Below, piece after piece: positions 50,501 through 63,180 of a DNA stretch of 64,000 bases. The stretch covers positions 1,347,001-1,411,000 of the forward strand of contig NC_090118.1 in NCBI RefSeq assembly GCF_023973825.1. The letters run 5' to 3'. Under the pieces are notes generated by a model that saw nothing but the letters and a program-made list of their open reading frames with translations, made no database searches and was not told the origin of the DNA. Position 1 is the first letter of the stretch; every line of letters starts with the position of its first letter. The DNA is from Plasmodium brasilianum. Lineage: Eukaryota; Apicomplexa; Aconoidasida; Haemosporida; Plasmodiidae. The position numbers were made by a program, and so were the translations under genes.

Positions 50501-53500
50501 CATTTTATACGATAACGAATAATTTACATAACAGTTTATTTTTTTATATATATTCTTTTTCGAAAACATGAAATTATCAAGATATATTAAAATGTGTAGT
50601 TGGAAAGTGCGTAAATGAGCTATCGAAAAAAGGAAAAGAAAAAATGAATTTCATAAAAATGGATTAATAAATAAAGACATTTTTTACTTTTTAAAACATT
50701 ATATAAATATCTCAGATTTTTATTTTTATGCATATGCGAAAATATGTTCCACGTAAAACAAATACATACAACATACATGAATGGAAGCACATTATTAGCA
50801 AATGTAATATAATGGGAAAAAACTGTTTATTTTGTGAAAATGAGTGAAAAGTAAAAAAAGGAAATGAATAATGTAAAAATAAACTTTGTTATTTTTTTAC
50901 TAACAATGCAATAAATAAATGGTTACCATAAGATATGAAAAAAGACAAGCAACATAAGCATATTAAATGAATACGTATAATTAGCATTTATATATTTTTG
51001 TTTATTTACTAAACAAAATTATAAATATCCTAATTACAAAAAATGTATATTAAGTTATTATGAGAATGCCAAAGGTAATATGATTCCTAATAGACTTCAT
51101 ACATTTTAAAAGGTACAATATTTATTATTTTAAAAAAAAATATATATATATATATGTATATATGAAATATATAAATTTATATTTTAATTTTTATATGACG
51201 ATTATAAATAATTTAAAATAATTTCTTTGTTCGTTTACATTTATTTATACGATTTTGTTTACTTTTTACAAAATACATGAACTTTTACGTTATGAAAATG
51301 TTTTTCTCATATTCATGTTAACCAAATTTTAAAACATTTTTATTTGTAACAAATAAAAAATGATTCAATTATACTAATGAGTTAATAGTAAAAAGGTACA
51401 AAACACTCATTGTAATAAACAAACTTGAAAGTTTTTTTTTTATATATATAATTATTTTTAATTTTACTAAAGTGTAGAGTTTGCTTTTTTATACAACATA
51501 CGAAGTTTTATGAATATTTAATTTTGCATACATAAATATGATGTATATCTACTGATGAACATTATTTTTTTAAAAAAAGGATCAAAAGAAAAAGACGAAC
51601 TTTTTACATCATTTTACAATAATTCATAAAAACTGTAAAAATATGCAATTTCAATTTTTTTGTTATATTTGTACACGCAATAACATCATAAATATATCAT
51701 ATCATATTTTCTCTGGGTTTTTGAAGACGAAATCACATATGCTTGAATATTTTTAAAGCAATATTCGATAGTTGCGTATGTTAGCATTTTTTACTATATT
51801 TGCATAAATGGAAATAAATTAAAATAATTTTCGTTTTCTTATAGCGTAGTCTATGTGATACTGTGTATTACTAGCGAAAAAATATATTTAAGATAACTAC
51901 ATATATATATATATATATATATGAATTATTTTATATATATATTTTTAATATAATTTTATTTGTGATATTTTTCGAATTAATTTTTTAAGTTTTTTGCTTT
52001 TTATTTTTGGCCTTAACTGTTATTTTCGTATAAATTTTATTGTCAAAATCAGATATTTATATTTTGTTTATTTTTTAATATAACTAATAGCGAAAATTGT
52101 AATATGTATATTAGTATATTATTTATTTTTTAAAGAAAAAAGTGATAATGCATATTTAATTTTGCGACATATAATATAATTATAAACTTCATATATATAT
52201 ATATATATATTATATACATATATTTTATGGATATTTAGTCAGTTGTCCCTTTAATTCTTTTTTTTCGAATTTTATTGAAACAATAGATAAGGGGTTTTGA
52301 TGAATTTTGTCATAATACTTTAATTTATGGGAAACATACTTCATTAAATTGGCGATAATATGCATTTTTTTTATTTTTTACATGTATTCATCTTTTTAAT
52401 TGTTATTCCGTTTTGTTATACTTTTTTCATAATGAATTAATTGCTTTATTTTGTTATGTTTTTATAAGGATAATTGCGTACATGTTTTCGCGTCGTTTGA
52501 ACATCCACATTAGCTTATTTCAGTTGATATTACTTTGAAATGTTATAAGGCTTTTAATTCTTTTTAAAATTTATGTAATTTTTTATGTATTTGTATTTAT
52601 AATGTATTAAATTTTTCTGCGTAATATATATTAATAAAATTAGCTAAATTAATTTGTATGTTTTGAATTTTTTTATATATTGTTTTTATTTGTTTGTCCT
52701 ATATTATGTTGATTTGTGCATTTGAAATAATAATGCTTACAATAAATTTTTATCCAAATATTTTATAGAAAAATAGGTAACTGTTCATTAACAATGCATA
52801 ATCGCATAAAATGATGTAAAATCATGGTACCACGTACGATTCATTAATTGTTAAATGCAATTCAGGAATTTTTTCTACAGAATGAAACACTTATGAAAAT
52901 GTAAAAAGCTGTTTACAAGTTTTATATGATTTTATTTTTTAAGTAAAATGATATCATTTTTAGTAATTTATATAATGCAGGAGAAAAATAGATGACACCT
53001 GTTAAGATATGTAATTGAAAAATGAGATAAAATATGTTTTCACAGCTATTGTTAAATTTATGAAAAATAAAAAAACAAGTTACAAATTTATTTTTATAAT
53101 ATAATATATTTTATATAGATTACATCATTATGTTTTCTATGTAAGTTATGCACATTTTTACTATGTTAGAAGTACAAAAAGTATCGTCCTTGTCAGAATT
53201 TTTACTTTTTTAAAGAATAATTTTGGATATTTTGTAAAATTTTGGTTTATTTCAAGCAGTGCATTTGCATAAATGTATGTCAAGCGTACATATTTTATAG
53301 TAATGTTAATAGGTCAAAATCTATGTGTTACATGAAAACTATGGTATTTAAAGTAAAGTCATTTTTTCAATTCTCCATTTTGTTAAAATTAAGTAAAAGA
53401 CAGAACATATTTTAACAATAAAATATAGGTTACGTTATAAATAAGACAATAATGCTTAATAAAAGTTTAAAATATTATAAACTTTTTATATAATAAAATA

Positions 53501-54430
53501 GAATTTATATATTGTCTACTGTTGTATGTTATAATTTATAATGTTTTCATGAGTTGATTTAAATTTTGAATTTATAATATGCAACAAATAAAAGATGGTA
53601 AAGAATATATGAATTTCTGCATATTCCAGTATAAACTAAATAGGATATTTAAAATAATACATGATTCTAGGTTCAGTTAAAAGTCATTATTTCTAAGTAA
53701 AAATATACATTTATATGATGCATTTCCCATTTGTAGCAACATTTGAAGTGGTTAAAAAGGGTTATTATATAAATATTTCAATACATATTACTAATAATAA
53801 TCATTTAGAACAAATGAAATTTACTATATTATGTAAAATTATTATTGTTATATAGAATGTTTATAACGTAGTATTTTACAAAGAATTAATTCATAACATA
53901 ATGCTACATTTTACATTGCTATTATATTCTTAATTTTAATTTAATTTCTCTTAAAATTAGTAGTGCTTATTTTATATGATAATTATAGAACTTCAAAAAT
54001 TTAATGTTTATAGAAAATTATAGAGCTACGCTTTCTAATAAATATTTATTTAAATATTTTAGTTATAAAGAAATACATAATATGTATAAGAATGAGAGGC
54101 ATTAACGTATACATATAAGCAATGCAATGCCGCAAATATTATCATTTATGTAAATAACATATATATTAAAGTAAAATAGAAGATTTAGAAAAGAAAGTAA
54201 GGGTAAATATTTATTTTAAAAATTATATATAGTTAATTATATATGTCACATATTTTTTATGAAGTAAAATAGAAAATTTTTTCATGAAGAAAAGTATTTA
54301 TGTGTTTATAGGATTAATTTTTTTTGTCGAATTGTGAGAAAGGTAAATTAAAATGGTTGCCTTCATACCTATTATATTAAAAATTGGACATTGAAAGTAA
54401 AATAAGAGACAATAAAGGTTATAGTAATAA
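47555..54430. other. Long gene desert
   Basis: About 6.9 kb without an intact gene. There are two weak plus-strand patches. Near 50426-50600 a TTTTAG acceptor precedes DQQEDIIRDVYGIYAENGSM and a stop. Near 50590-50750 fragments such as NEFHKNGLINKDIFYFLKHY follow one stop. A hydrophobic plus-strand frame ends near 52538 (CYVFIRIIAYMFSRRLNIHI). The rest is low-complexity AT with (AT)n tracts near 51900 and 52185. Confidence 0.4.
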
Positions 54431-54434
54431 GTTA

Positions 54435-55470
54435 GGAGGCACTAATGGACGGATTAAAGCGCTCTTTAAAAAGATTGCAACAAAATTTAGAGGATTATAC
54501 AGTTATTATATTAGAGAAAATTGTATAAATCACTGTTATTCTGTGAAGCATTGGTTTTAGTACAGGACAAGGAAAAAATTAAATACTCGTAAAAATTATA
54601 ACAGAAAAAGTTTTTTCTGATAAAATTTTTTTATGTAATGAATAAAATTAATTCTGGACTCTTAAGAGCTGCACTGCATGAGGGTATTCTTAAGTACTTT
54701 ATGAAAATATAGAAAGAAGAGAATGATTTGTATGATTATTTTATATAACATGATAATGTTAAATGTGACTAGCCTCATAAGGATAAATTCCTTATATATG
54801 AAGAATATATTATTCATATTAATAAACTATATGAATACTGTAATAAAGAACATGGCTGTTTTTTTTTTTTTTTAAAAATATGTCAAACTTGTCGAAATTT
54901 TTTAAATGTGAAAGAAAATACAATCCTATTTATCCTCAAATAAATTAAAAGTTTAAATTTACGGATCAAATAAAAATAATAATAAAGAACACAAAGATGT
55001 AACAAATACAAAATTAGTGTATTTTAAGAATCTTAATTTATTAACCATCCAATTATCTAGTTGTAGGCTTACTAGTAATATTTATAATGTTGGAAAAGAT
55101 ACAGATAAATTAATAGTTCATAATCCAGAAAAACATTAACATGAAGAAAAGCAAAATGCACCAATAGTAATTTGAAGAAATCCACTATATATATATTGTA
55201 ACATCGGATTATATTACTTAATAATCAGATGACTAAACAGAAAAAGTAGATGAAAGAAATATCATTCAGTAATCAGATAAATACAATTTGCTATTAGATG
55301 AAAACCCGCAAAAATTATGATAAGATATACGAATAGTTTTGAATGTTACTGTAATTTAATAACGTGGATTATCTGCTGGTTCCTATTTAGAAGTTACTTT
55401 ATAGCAAGGTAAGAGCATAGGCAATTCTATTATCTCTGTAAGTATACATAATTAGTTGCACACTTTTATC
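54435..55470 (+). pseudogene. Decayed pir (Plasmodium interspersed repeat) gene
   Basis: Plus-strand fragments follow the order of a pir exon 2 but are broken by many stops and frame changes. An N-terminal piece reads IKALFKKIATKFRGLYSYY then CINHCYSVKHWF, like the cysteine/aromatic region before the conserved YW of pir proteins. Next come ENDLYDYF, HDNVKCD and EEYIIHINKLYEYCNKEHGC, close in pattern to the pir segment YxxYIxxINxLYEK...WxCC. RKYNPIYPQ follows. A hydrophobic WIICWFLF stretch near 55360-55400 would be the membrane region. The family is placed at the infected-cell surface or exported. This copy cannot make protein. Confidence 0.75.
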
Positions 55471-55709
55471 ATCCATTTTTTTTACTGTAGCAAAAACGAA
55501 ATATAATATACCACAGTTAAATTATTTCATCACTGAAATTCTGCTTTAATTAATACTTGGAATATTTTATTTTTTTTTTTACAATATTGCAAAGTAAATA
55601 AAAGTTTTACGCTAAAATATATATATTTTATATTAACATTTGTAATTTAAATTTCCTTAATATTTATAATAATAAAATTTATAAATTACATATGTTTTGC
55701 GAATTTTAA

Positions 55710-56640
55710 TTGTTCTTTTGTTTACTACCTTTGGATTTTGTTTTCGCAAAAACGGATTTAAAGATAAAAATAATTAAGAACTGTGTTCATGAAGATATGG
55801 AACATTTATGAGTGTACGAGTTTGAATATGTGCTTGGGTATTCTCAAAGAAGGGCATTATATCTAAATTATTATCCATGAAAAGATTCTTAGATTTAATT
55901 GTATATTTAGATTAAAATTGTTTGGAGGATATTGTTAATAAGTACAAATAAAATTCCATCTATAGTTGCATTTAACAGAAAAAAAAGAAAAGGAAAATAC
56001 CAAGTTATAAAGAAATAAATGTAGATAATATACGGTTAGAAAGTTAATGTCTAATGAAACACATGCATCTTATAGATATAAAGAGAAAAAATTCGTAAGG
56101 TTCAATGTAATAAAACAATAGAATTATGAAAGTTTATATAATTTAAGTATTACATATTTATATTAAGTAGCATATCAATAATTAAAGAGTACAAAATGAA
56201 TTGTAATATGTCTATAGTAAAAATAAGGGAAATTTTACGAATAAGAAAGTTGAAAGGAATAATGTATGTATATTAAATTAAGATAAAAAAGCTATAAGAG
56301 TTTAATATAAATTGGAATAAATAGAAATAAGTATAAATATGATCAAATATATAAAAAATTGATAAAATTAAATATCTAGGAAAAGTTAAGAAAAAAAAAA
56401 AAATAATTAAGAGTAAATGTTATAAATTATTTGTAAATACAATACGATAAAAAAAAAGTTAAATGTATGGAAATGTTGAATAATAAGGTCTTAATTGTGA
56501 ACATAATACAAGAAAGCTTTTAGGAATATGAATAAAGTAAAATAGAGGTTCTTTTCATTCTTGTTATATATTATGTTCATAAGTTCTTTTACGCTACATA
56601 TTCTAAAATATAATTTTTTTAAACTATGATTTTTTTTTTG
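55710..56640 (+). pseudogene. Decayed signal-bearing gene, family unclear
   Basis: At 55710-55880 one frame reads LFFCLLPLDFVFA (signal-like), TDLKIKIIKNCVHEDMEHL, a TGA, then VYEFEYVLGYSQRRALYLNY and another TGA. Broken Lys-rich frames continue for several hundred bases. A hydrophobic patch (VLFILVIYYV) near 56550-56575 may be the end of the gene. An exported-protein origin is likely but unproven. Confidence 0.45.
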
Positions 56641-58643
56641 GTTTAATGTTATTTTTGTAATTTAATGAGTTTACTATATTTAAGAAATTGTATTATTTAT
56701 AATACACTGTTTTTAATGTTTGCATAAGAATATTATTTTTTCATATAATTATTCGAAAATTTAGAAATTTTGTTAGTATTTCATTTACTAGAATAAGATT
56801 CTACGAAACAATTTTATTATTGGTGTAATATTCTTCTAATTACACTGAGGAGTTACACATAATTTATTAAGAAGGATGTATAATTTTCGTAAAAAATAAA
56901 TCTTTATAATATAAATGAGTTAATAATTAATAAATGAAATATAAGCGTTAATTTATTAATTTACAGAAGCTTAAATTATTTATAGGGTTGTGTTTTAATG
57001 AAATTATATAAAAAAAATTTTATGTTTAAGTACACATTATAATGGAGAGTCTATTCCATTTATGTCATCATATAAATTGGAAAATGCACATTACATTCTT
57101 CCCACGTAAAAATATTTCGAATGACTGTCTATTTTTATAATGTGTTAAAAAATATGTTAAAAATAATAGGATATATAAATGTAATTTATTTTAATATTGC
57201 ATAAACTTATAGTCATATCGTTATAGTAATATTAAGCGTAAATATTTTTATTTCTCATTGAAGTATAATTAACAATATATGTAAACATTTTTGATTATAT
57301 ACATATTTCATTTAACAGGAATATTAGTATTTCATTTTTGCAAAAAGTGTTAGCGACTATATTAGAGAATCTTTAATTATATTTGAATAATTTGTGTGTC
57401 TCTTATTATAGAATGTGTTATTATTGTAACAACCTTAGTAAATGATTGGAAAATTATCTTATCAGTTAATTTTATATGCAAAAAAAGGTTTCTATACTTT
57501 CAATATTATGTATAAATTAGAAGAGAATATTAAAAGAATGTATTACTGAAGTTCATGTGATGTAACTAATTAGAAAAAAGTAGTTAAAACTTTAAAAGGT
57601 TTTTTTTATAGATCTGTGTAAACTTTAATAAACTTTAATCATTAATATTATACATAATAATTTTTCTTATTTATTTAAAATATATTATATATTATTAAAA
57701 TGCTATGAACAGCTTGTGAAATTAATATTTTGAGAATCAAAAGATATTTAAAGTATAACCAATATTAATAATATACTTGATATTATATATTAAAATAATT
57801 CACATATATATGTATGTGCAAAAAAATATTTAAATAAATATGACTTTTCTTTTTTTTTGCCTTTTCATATAACTAAAACAATGTTTAACAGAAAGTTAAT
57901 TAAACTTAGTGTCTATTCAAAATGAATATTCATTTTATTTGTTCCTACAGTAAATATACAGTTTTAGAATATTCTTGCAGTTTTAGTTCATAATAAAAAA
58001 TATTAAATACAATATACTTTCTTCGATATTTTTATAAAAAATTCATAAAACAATATTTAATAAATAAATCTTTGATAAAATGTCTGAAAAAGGTTAAAGA
58101 GAAAGTTTAAATAATTCACTTGCAAGAAATCAAATTTCCATATATTTTTATTGTGTTTGTTAGTGTGAACAAAAACTGAGTATGCATTATTGAAATATGC
58201 TTGTGTAAGTATACAACATAATATTTAAAAAACGTTTGATAATTTAAGTAAAATATGTGATTCATAAATTACTTGATATATATTTTATAATTTAATTACT
58301 CATTTTGTGTATAAATAGAAGAATATATTAATTTTCTTTTGTTATTTTAATTTTAAGTTATTTTTTTGCTTAGCATATTGTATTTAATTGTTAATTTTTA
58401 TATTGTTGGTTAATATTTATTTATATAACGCAATAGTCATGAAAGGTAATAATAATAAATTTCAGCTTCATTCTGCATTTCCGCTTGTTGTGATAGGTAT
58501 AAAAACACTTTCATTGTTAGCATTATTATATCGAAGTTTAAATATTATAATTCATGAATTAATTGATATATTTGTAGCACAAATTAAAAATAATATGTTT
58601 TCTATTTACGTGGGTTAATTAATAGCTATGGAATCTTTGAGAC

Positions 58644-58679
<36 letters not shown>

Positions 58680-59339
58680 ATATAGGTTGTTTGAATTAGT
58701 GTTGTATAGTTATTTATTATATTCTAAAACTTCTTATATATAGAATTCATGAAAAACTTCCTTTTTCAATATTATTATATATTTAACATTTTTATAATGA
58801 ACTTCCTGGAAGTTTCTTTATAAATCAATGCTGATCTTTTATGTTTTGTTTGAATTCTTATTTATTGAATTTTTTTTTTCTTTAATTATATGATACTGTA
58901 ATTTCAGAGTTATCTAAGGTGTAAAGGTTATTTTATTTTTTGAAAAATACATTAACTTAATTTTAATACACTATTCATATTGCTATATTTTTTCTTATTA
59001 TTCATTTGATATGTAAGACTACATACTACACTATAAATTACGCAAATTTTGATATATTTCCCTATTTTTTGTATTTATAGGTTCAAAATTAATATTTTAA
59101 GATTTAAATGTAATTTTCATTTTTAAAAAAACTGTTTTATGAGAGAACGGAATAATGTTGTGTTTGTTTTAGATCATATTTTCAATACTTTTTAGAATAT
59201 TATATGTGCAATAATGTAATATATATATTATTTATTCTCTCCTTTTTTTTTTCTTATTTTATTTCTCAATAAAAGTATAACTACTCTGATATTTTTATGT
59301 GTTTTAATGCTAATAAAGCTGTTGCTAATATTTTGCATG

Positions 59340-59505
59340 TTATTTTTTTCTGATTAATTCCGTACAGCACGGAAATTTTGATGAATATATTTATCAAATT
59401 ATCTATAGTGTAAATTCATATACACGTTCTGATGATTTATGGGTTCCTTTTTCAAGTACATGGCATATATTTCCTATTTGTTTTGTTAATAAAATTAAAT
59501 GAGAA
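59340..59505 (+). pseudogene. Gene fragment with frameshift at a T run
   Basis: A frame reading NANKAVANILHVIFF breaks at a run of seven T. The neighbouring frame then reads QHGNFDEYIYQIIYSVNSYT and SDDLWVPFSSTWHIFPICF before a stop. The composition is protein-like for this DNA. Family not recognised. Confidence 0.3.
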
Positions 59506-60845
59506 ATAGAATAATATATTATTCCTTTTAATTAAATGAATAATTAGAATATAAACTTAAAGTTTTAGTTTTGATTATTTATAATAAAAGTTGTTTGTCA
59601 CTAATACATACGTAAAATGTATACAGTTCTTTATAAAAAATTATATCTCATAATAAGGGAGGATAAGTTGCTCTTTTAATTAATAAAAAGCACTTCAATA
59701 TATATCAAGAATGTACATAAATATGTTAGTGAAAATATTCTTAAGTATTATTATGCTTTCGTCATAATGAGTTTCTATAAAAATGTTTTTTAAAAACAAT
59801 GGAATTGATAATATATATTTAACTTATCATAATTTTTTAAAAAGATAGTTATCTGTACGTAAAAGGCTTGTAAAAAAAGAAAAAAAAATAGGGTTTCATA
59901 AAATTGAATATAGCATTTATTATATTTCGTATGTTAATTTGAAATATGCAAGTATATATATAGTTCTTACTGGTATATTTATTTCATAAAAATTACCAAA
60001 AGAAATGTAAATGCATGTATAAAATATTTTTTATTTCTTTTAATGATGTATGTATTATTATGGAATTTATAATTTTAAAACATCTAGTTCTCCGTATATA
60101 AAAAACTTGTAAAAAAAAAAAAAAAAAGGAAAAGAAAATAGAGTTTCGTAATATCGTTAAACATTCGTAATATTTTGTATGTAAAGCTTAAATTTGAATG
60201 TATATATATTATATTTGTATATTTAATTCATAAATGTTTCGAAAAATGTATATAAGTACAAGTAAATATCCAGTATTTTTTTTATTGCTTTTAGTAATGT
60301 TTGCATCATTATTGATTTTTTTTCGTGCATGTATATATATGTGGGTTCTTTAATATACATTATTTATTATATGATATATATATATATGATTTAATGATAC
60401 TTTTTTTTTTATATGTATGTGTATATAAATAAGTTTGTATGCTTTAATGGTGTAATATTTTATATATATATATATACGTATGCTTTAATGATTTAATATT
60501 TTTTATATGTATATATATATGGATTCTTTAACTGTATACTTTTTTTAATATTCATATATATAAGTGAGTGTGCTTTAAGGATACAATGTTTTTTCATTAT
60601 ATACATATGTATGTTTTAATGATACTCATGCTTTTATTATCATACAGCGTTTAACACGTATATGTATATAAATATATATATGGCATTTTTTTTAATGGCG
60701 TTAACTCATTTAAATTAATTTAACTGTGAACTTTTTATGATAAAGTATTTATTAGTAAATTGAAATTATTCTTGTTGAATATTATATTTTGAAAAATTAT
60801 TTGCATATGTTTTTAAAAGAGGACTTAATTTATTTCTCACATGAA

Positions 60846-61109
60846 TCAGCGCATTTGTTTGTTATCATCTGTAAAATATGTGATAAAACTGCTGTGCATT
60901 ACTATGTAAAGAACTACTTTCAGTAGTTTCCTTTTTGTATTCTTTAAATTTCTGTACCATAAATGTAATAATTCAAGTCCTCTTTTTTGGATTATATATA
61001 TTTTGGAGAAAATTTTACGAAGTTTTTCTAACATCACTACAACAAATTTTATACATATATAATAATTTTTAATAATACATTTCATTGTGTTGTAATCAAT
61101 AAGGAACAA
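60846..61109 (-). other. Coding-like minus-strand frame
   Basis: About 87 codons open from a TTG, with an internal ATG (VVVMLEKLRKIFSKIYIIQK). It reads as a basic helical stretch followed by KRKLLKVVLYIVMHSSFITY. There is no signal exon or family match. It may be the end of a decayed exported gene, or chance. Confidence 0.25.
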
Positions 61110-62328
61110 TAATATTAGGATATTATAAAATTGTTGTTACTAAATATTGATTTTATATACCGCTGTTACGTTTATTATCATTTTTTTCTTAAATATATTA
61201 TTCATAGTATGTCTTTGTAAAACAAAAGAAATTAATTACTTGTTTATTCTAAGATTATTATTATAAAAAATAATATATGAGTAATTTTTCTAAATCTTAA
61301 CATATCATTCTAATATATTTATTAAAAACAAATATTCTGAGCACAATTTTTGTATGTAAGTAATTTCGATCAAAATATTCTTGAAGTTATTTCTATTGCA
61401 TGCACTGGTATTAACAAGTTTTTATTTTAATGTTTCTTTTTTTTTATGTTCACACATATAAATATAAATTTATATACATAATAATAAAATAGTGAGAAAT
61501 ATAAATGTATAAATTCTTAAATGTATTATATATTCATATTAAAATGTATTTTAAAATACAAAAAATATATAATATTATAAATTTATTATGAGTGCATAGA
61601 ACATTAAAATTTATAATAATTTTTAAAATACAAATATTTTCATAAATTATATAATACGATAAAAATTTCATTTACAATATTATATTTTTTCCCCCATTTA
61701 ATGTTAATAAGTAACTACGGAATACATTATAATTTGTAATAAGAAAATTTTCTTTTTTTAAATATTAATTTTTTTTATTTATTTTTATAATTAATAATAT
61801 TTATAAGAAAAAAATTTAATAAAATAAATTTTTATATATATTAGATCTGCTAATCTGAAATCATCATGATCACTCATAACTACAATCAATGTATAGTAGT
61901 ATATATGATCTAAGTTTTACACTTTTTATATTCTAAATAAACGATTACAATATTTAGAAATACTGAGATATATATTTTTTTTTTTCACAACGGTCAATAA
62001 TTTTATTTTTATATAATTGCTATATTATTAAGTAATTACTTTGTATATTTTGGATATTTTTAAATTCACATTAATTGAGTTAATGTAATAAAAGTTAGTT
62101 TTTTATAAATAACAATATGATAATCATAATAAATTGCATTTTCGAAGTTATATTACTTATACTATGCTTTTTGATTAATTACACTTAAGTTTTAGTAAGT
62201 ACTTAAAAAAAGATAAAAAAAAAAAAAATTAAAATAACAAAAGTCGAATCCTCACCAATTGAAGGTACATTATATTATTATTTTTTTTTTTTTTTAATGA
62301 ATATATTATAATATTAAAGTTGAATATC

Positions 62329-63180
62329 ATGAAACCAAATATTAAGTCACGCTAATTTTTAAAAATATTTACGTTCATCCTTTTAAGATGGATATGTCAT
62401 TTTACCATTAATATGACATTATAATATAATTTTTCCTTATTATATTATTTGTATTCTTAGTTCTTTATTTTAAATAATATTTGATTTTTAAGAATAAAAT
62501 TTTTTATTATTTTAAATGCTGAATATTTGCTTTGAGCATTTTGAGTATGTTTAATATTTTTTTTGATGAGAAGCTTGATGTATACATAAATTTATATTTA
62601 AGAACTTATCGATTACTAGCATAACATAAACTTGAAAACGGTTTAAGTATTGTAGAATTAAAAGATGAGATACCTAATAAATGAAAGAGCAATGAAAAGT
62701 GGGATACATAAAATAAGACATAATCAAATGGATGTTCATTAAATAATGAAGAAGACTATAAATTAAGAATAACAAATCTTTTGTATACACAGTAGGATAT
62801 TCACGTTTTTAAAAAAGGCTGTTGCACAAAATGTATAATATATATAATGTTAGGAATAATAGGAATTTTGGTACTTATAATTTAAAAGAGATGGCACATG
62901 CAATATATGTTTTGTTTTTTGCTTCTTTTACTGTGATTTCAGGAGCTGCACTAGTATTATTTTTTAGAATATGTAGACTATAATTTATATTGGAGTTTAA
63001 GTAGAATTTACATAACAATATCAGAAGGAAGAATTTTATTAACATTCACTTTTATTGTTTTATTAGAATTTCTTTATATATTCTGTAATTTTGTAATGAA
63101 TTATGAGTTGTATAATTTTAAAAGTAAAATGCGTAATACGAAATATCCATCTTTATTTATAGAAGTTTCTTAAAAAAATT
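62329..63180 (+). pseudogene. Decayed fam-l/fam-m gene (P. malariae type)
   Basis: Exon 1 starts at 62329: MKPNIKSR, a TAA, then FLKIFTFILLRWICHFTINM, the characteristic signal-anchor exon of the P. malariae fam-l/fam-m families. Exon 2 is readable from about 62560: FDEKLDVYINLYLRTYRLLA, then TAA exactly where the acidic or Gln residue of the export motif RLLAx would lie. It continues with SIVELKDEIPNK, a stop, and SNGCSLNNEEDYKLR. Further broken frames contain hydrophobic stretches up to about 63150, in the positions of the two membrane segments. These families are exported or surface proteins. This copy is dead. It is the best single clue to the organism. Confidence 0.8.

Larger units (their letters stand above)
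56641..62328. other. Gene-poor stretch with scattered fragments
   Basis: No intact gene. Fragments: a plus-strand ATG frame of 32 codons near 57042 (MESLFHLCHHINWKMH); 58388-58618 plus (FQLHSAFPLVVIGIKTLSLL, hydrophobic); 59340-59505 plus (separate entry); 60846-61109 minus (separate entry). The rest is AT-rich filler with (AT)n near 58650 and 60460. Confidence 0.4.
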
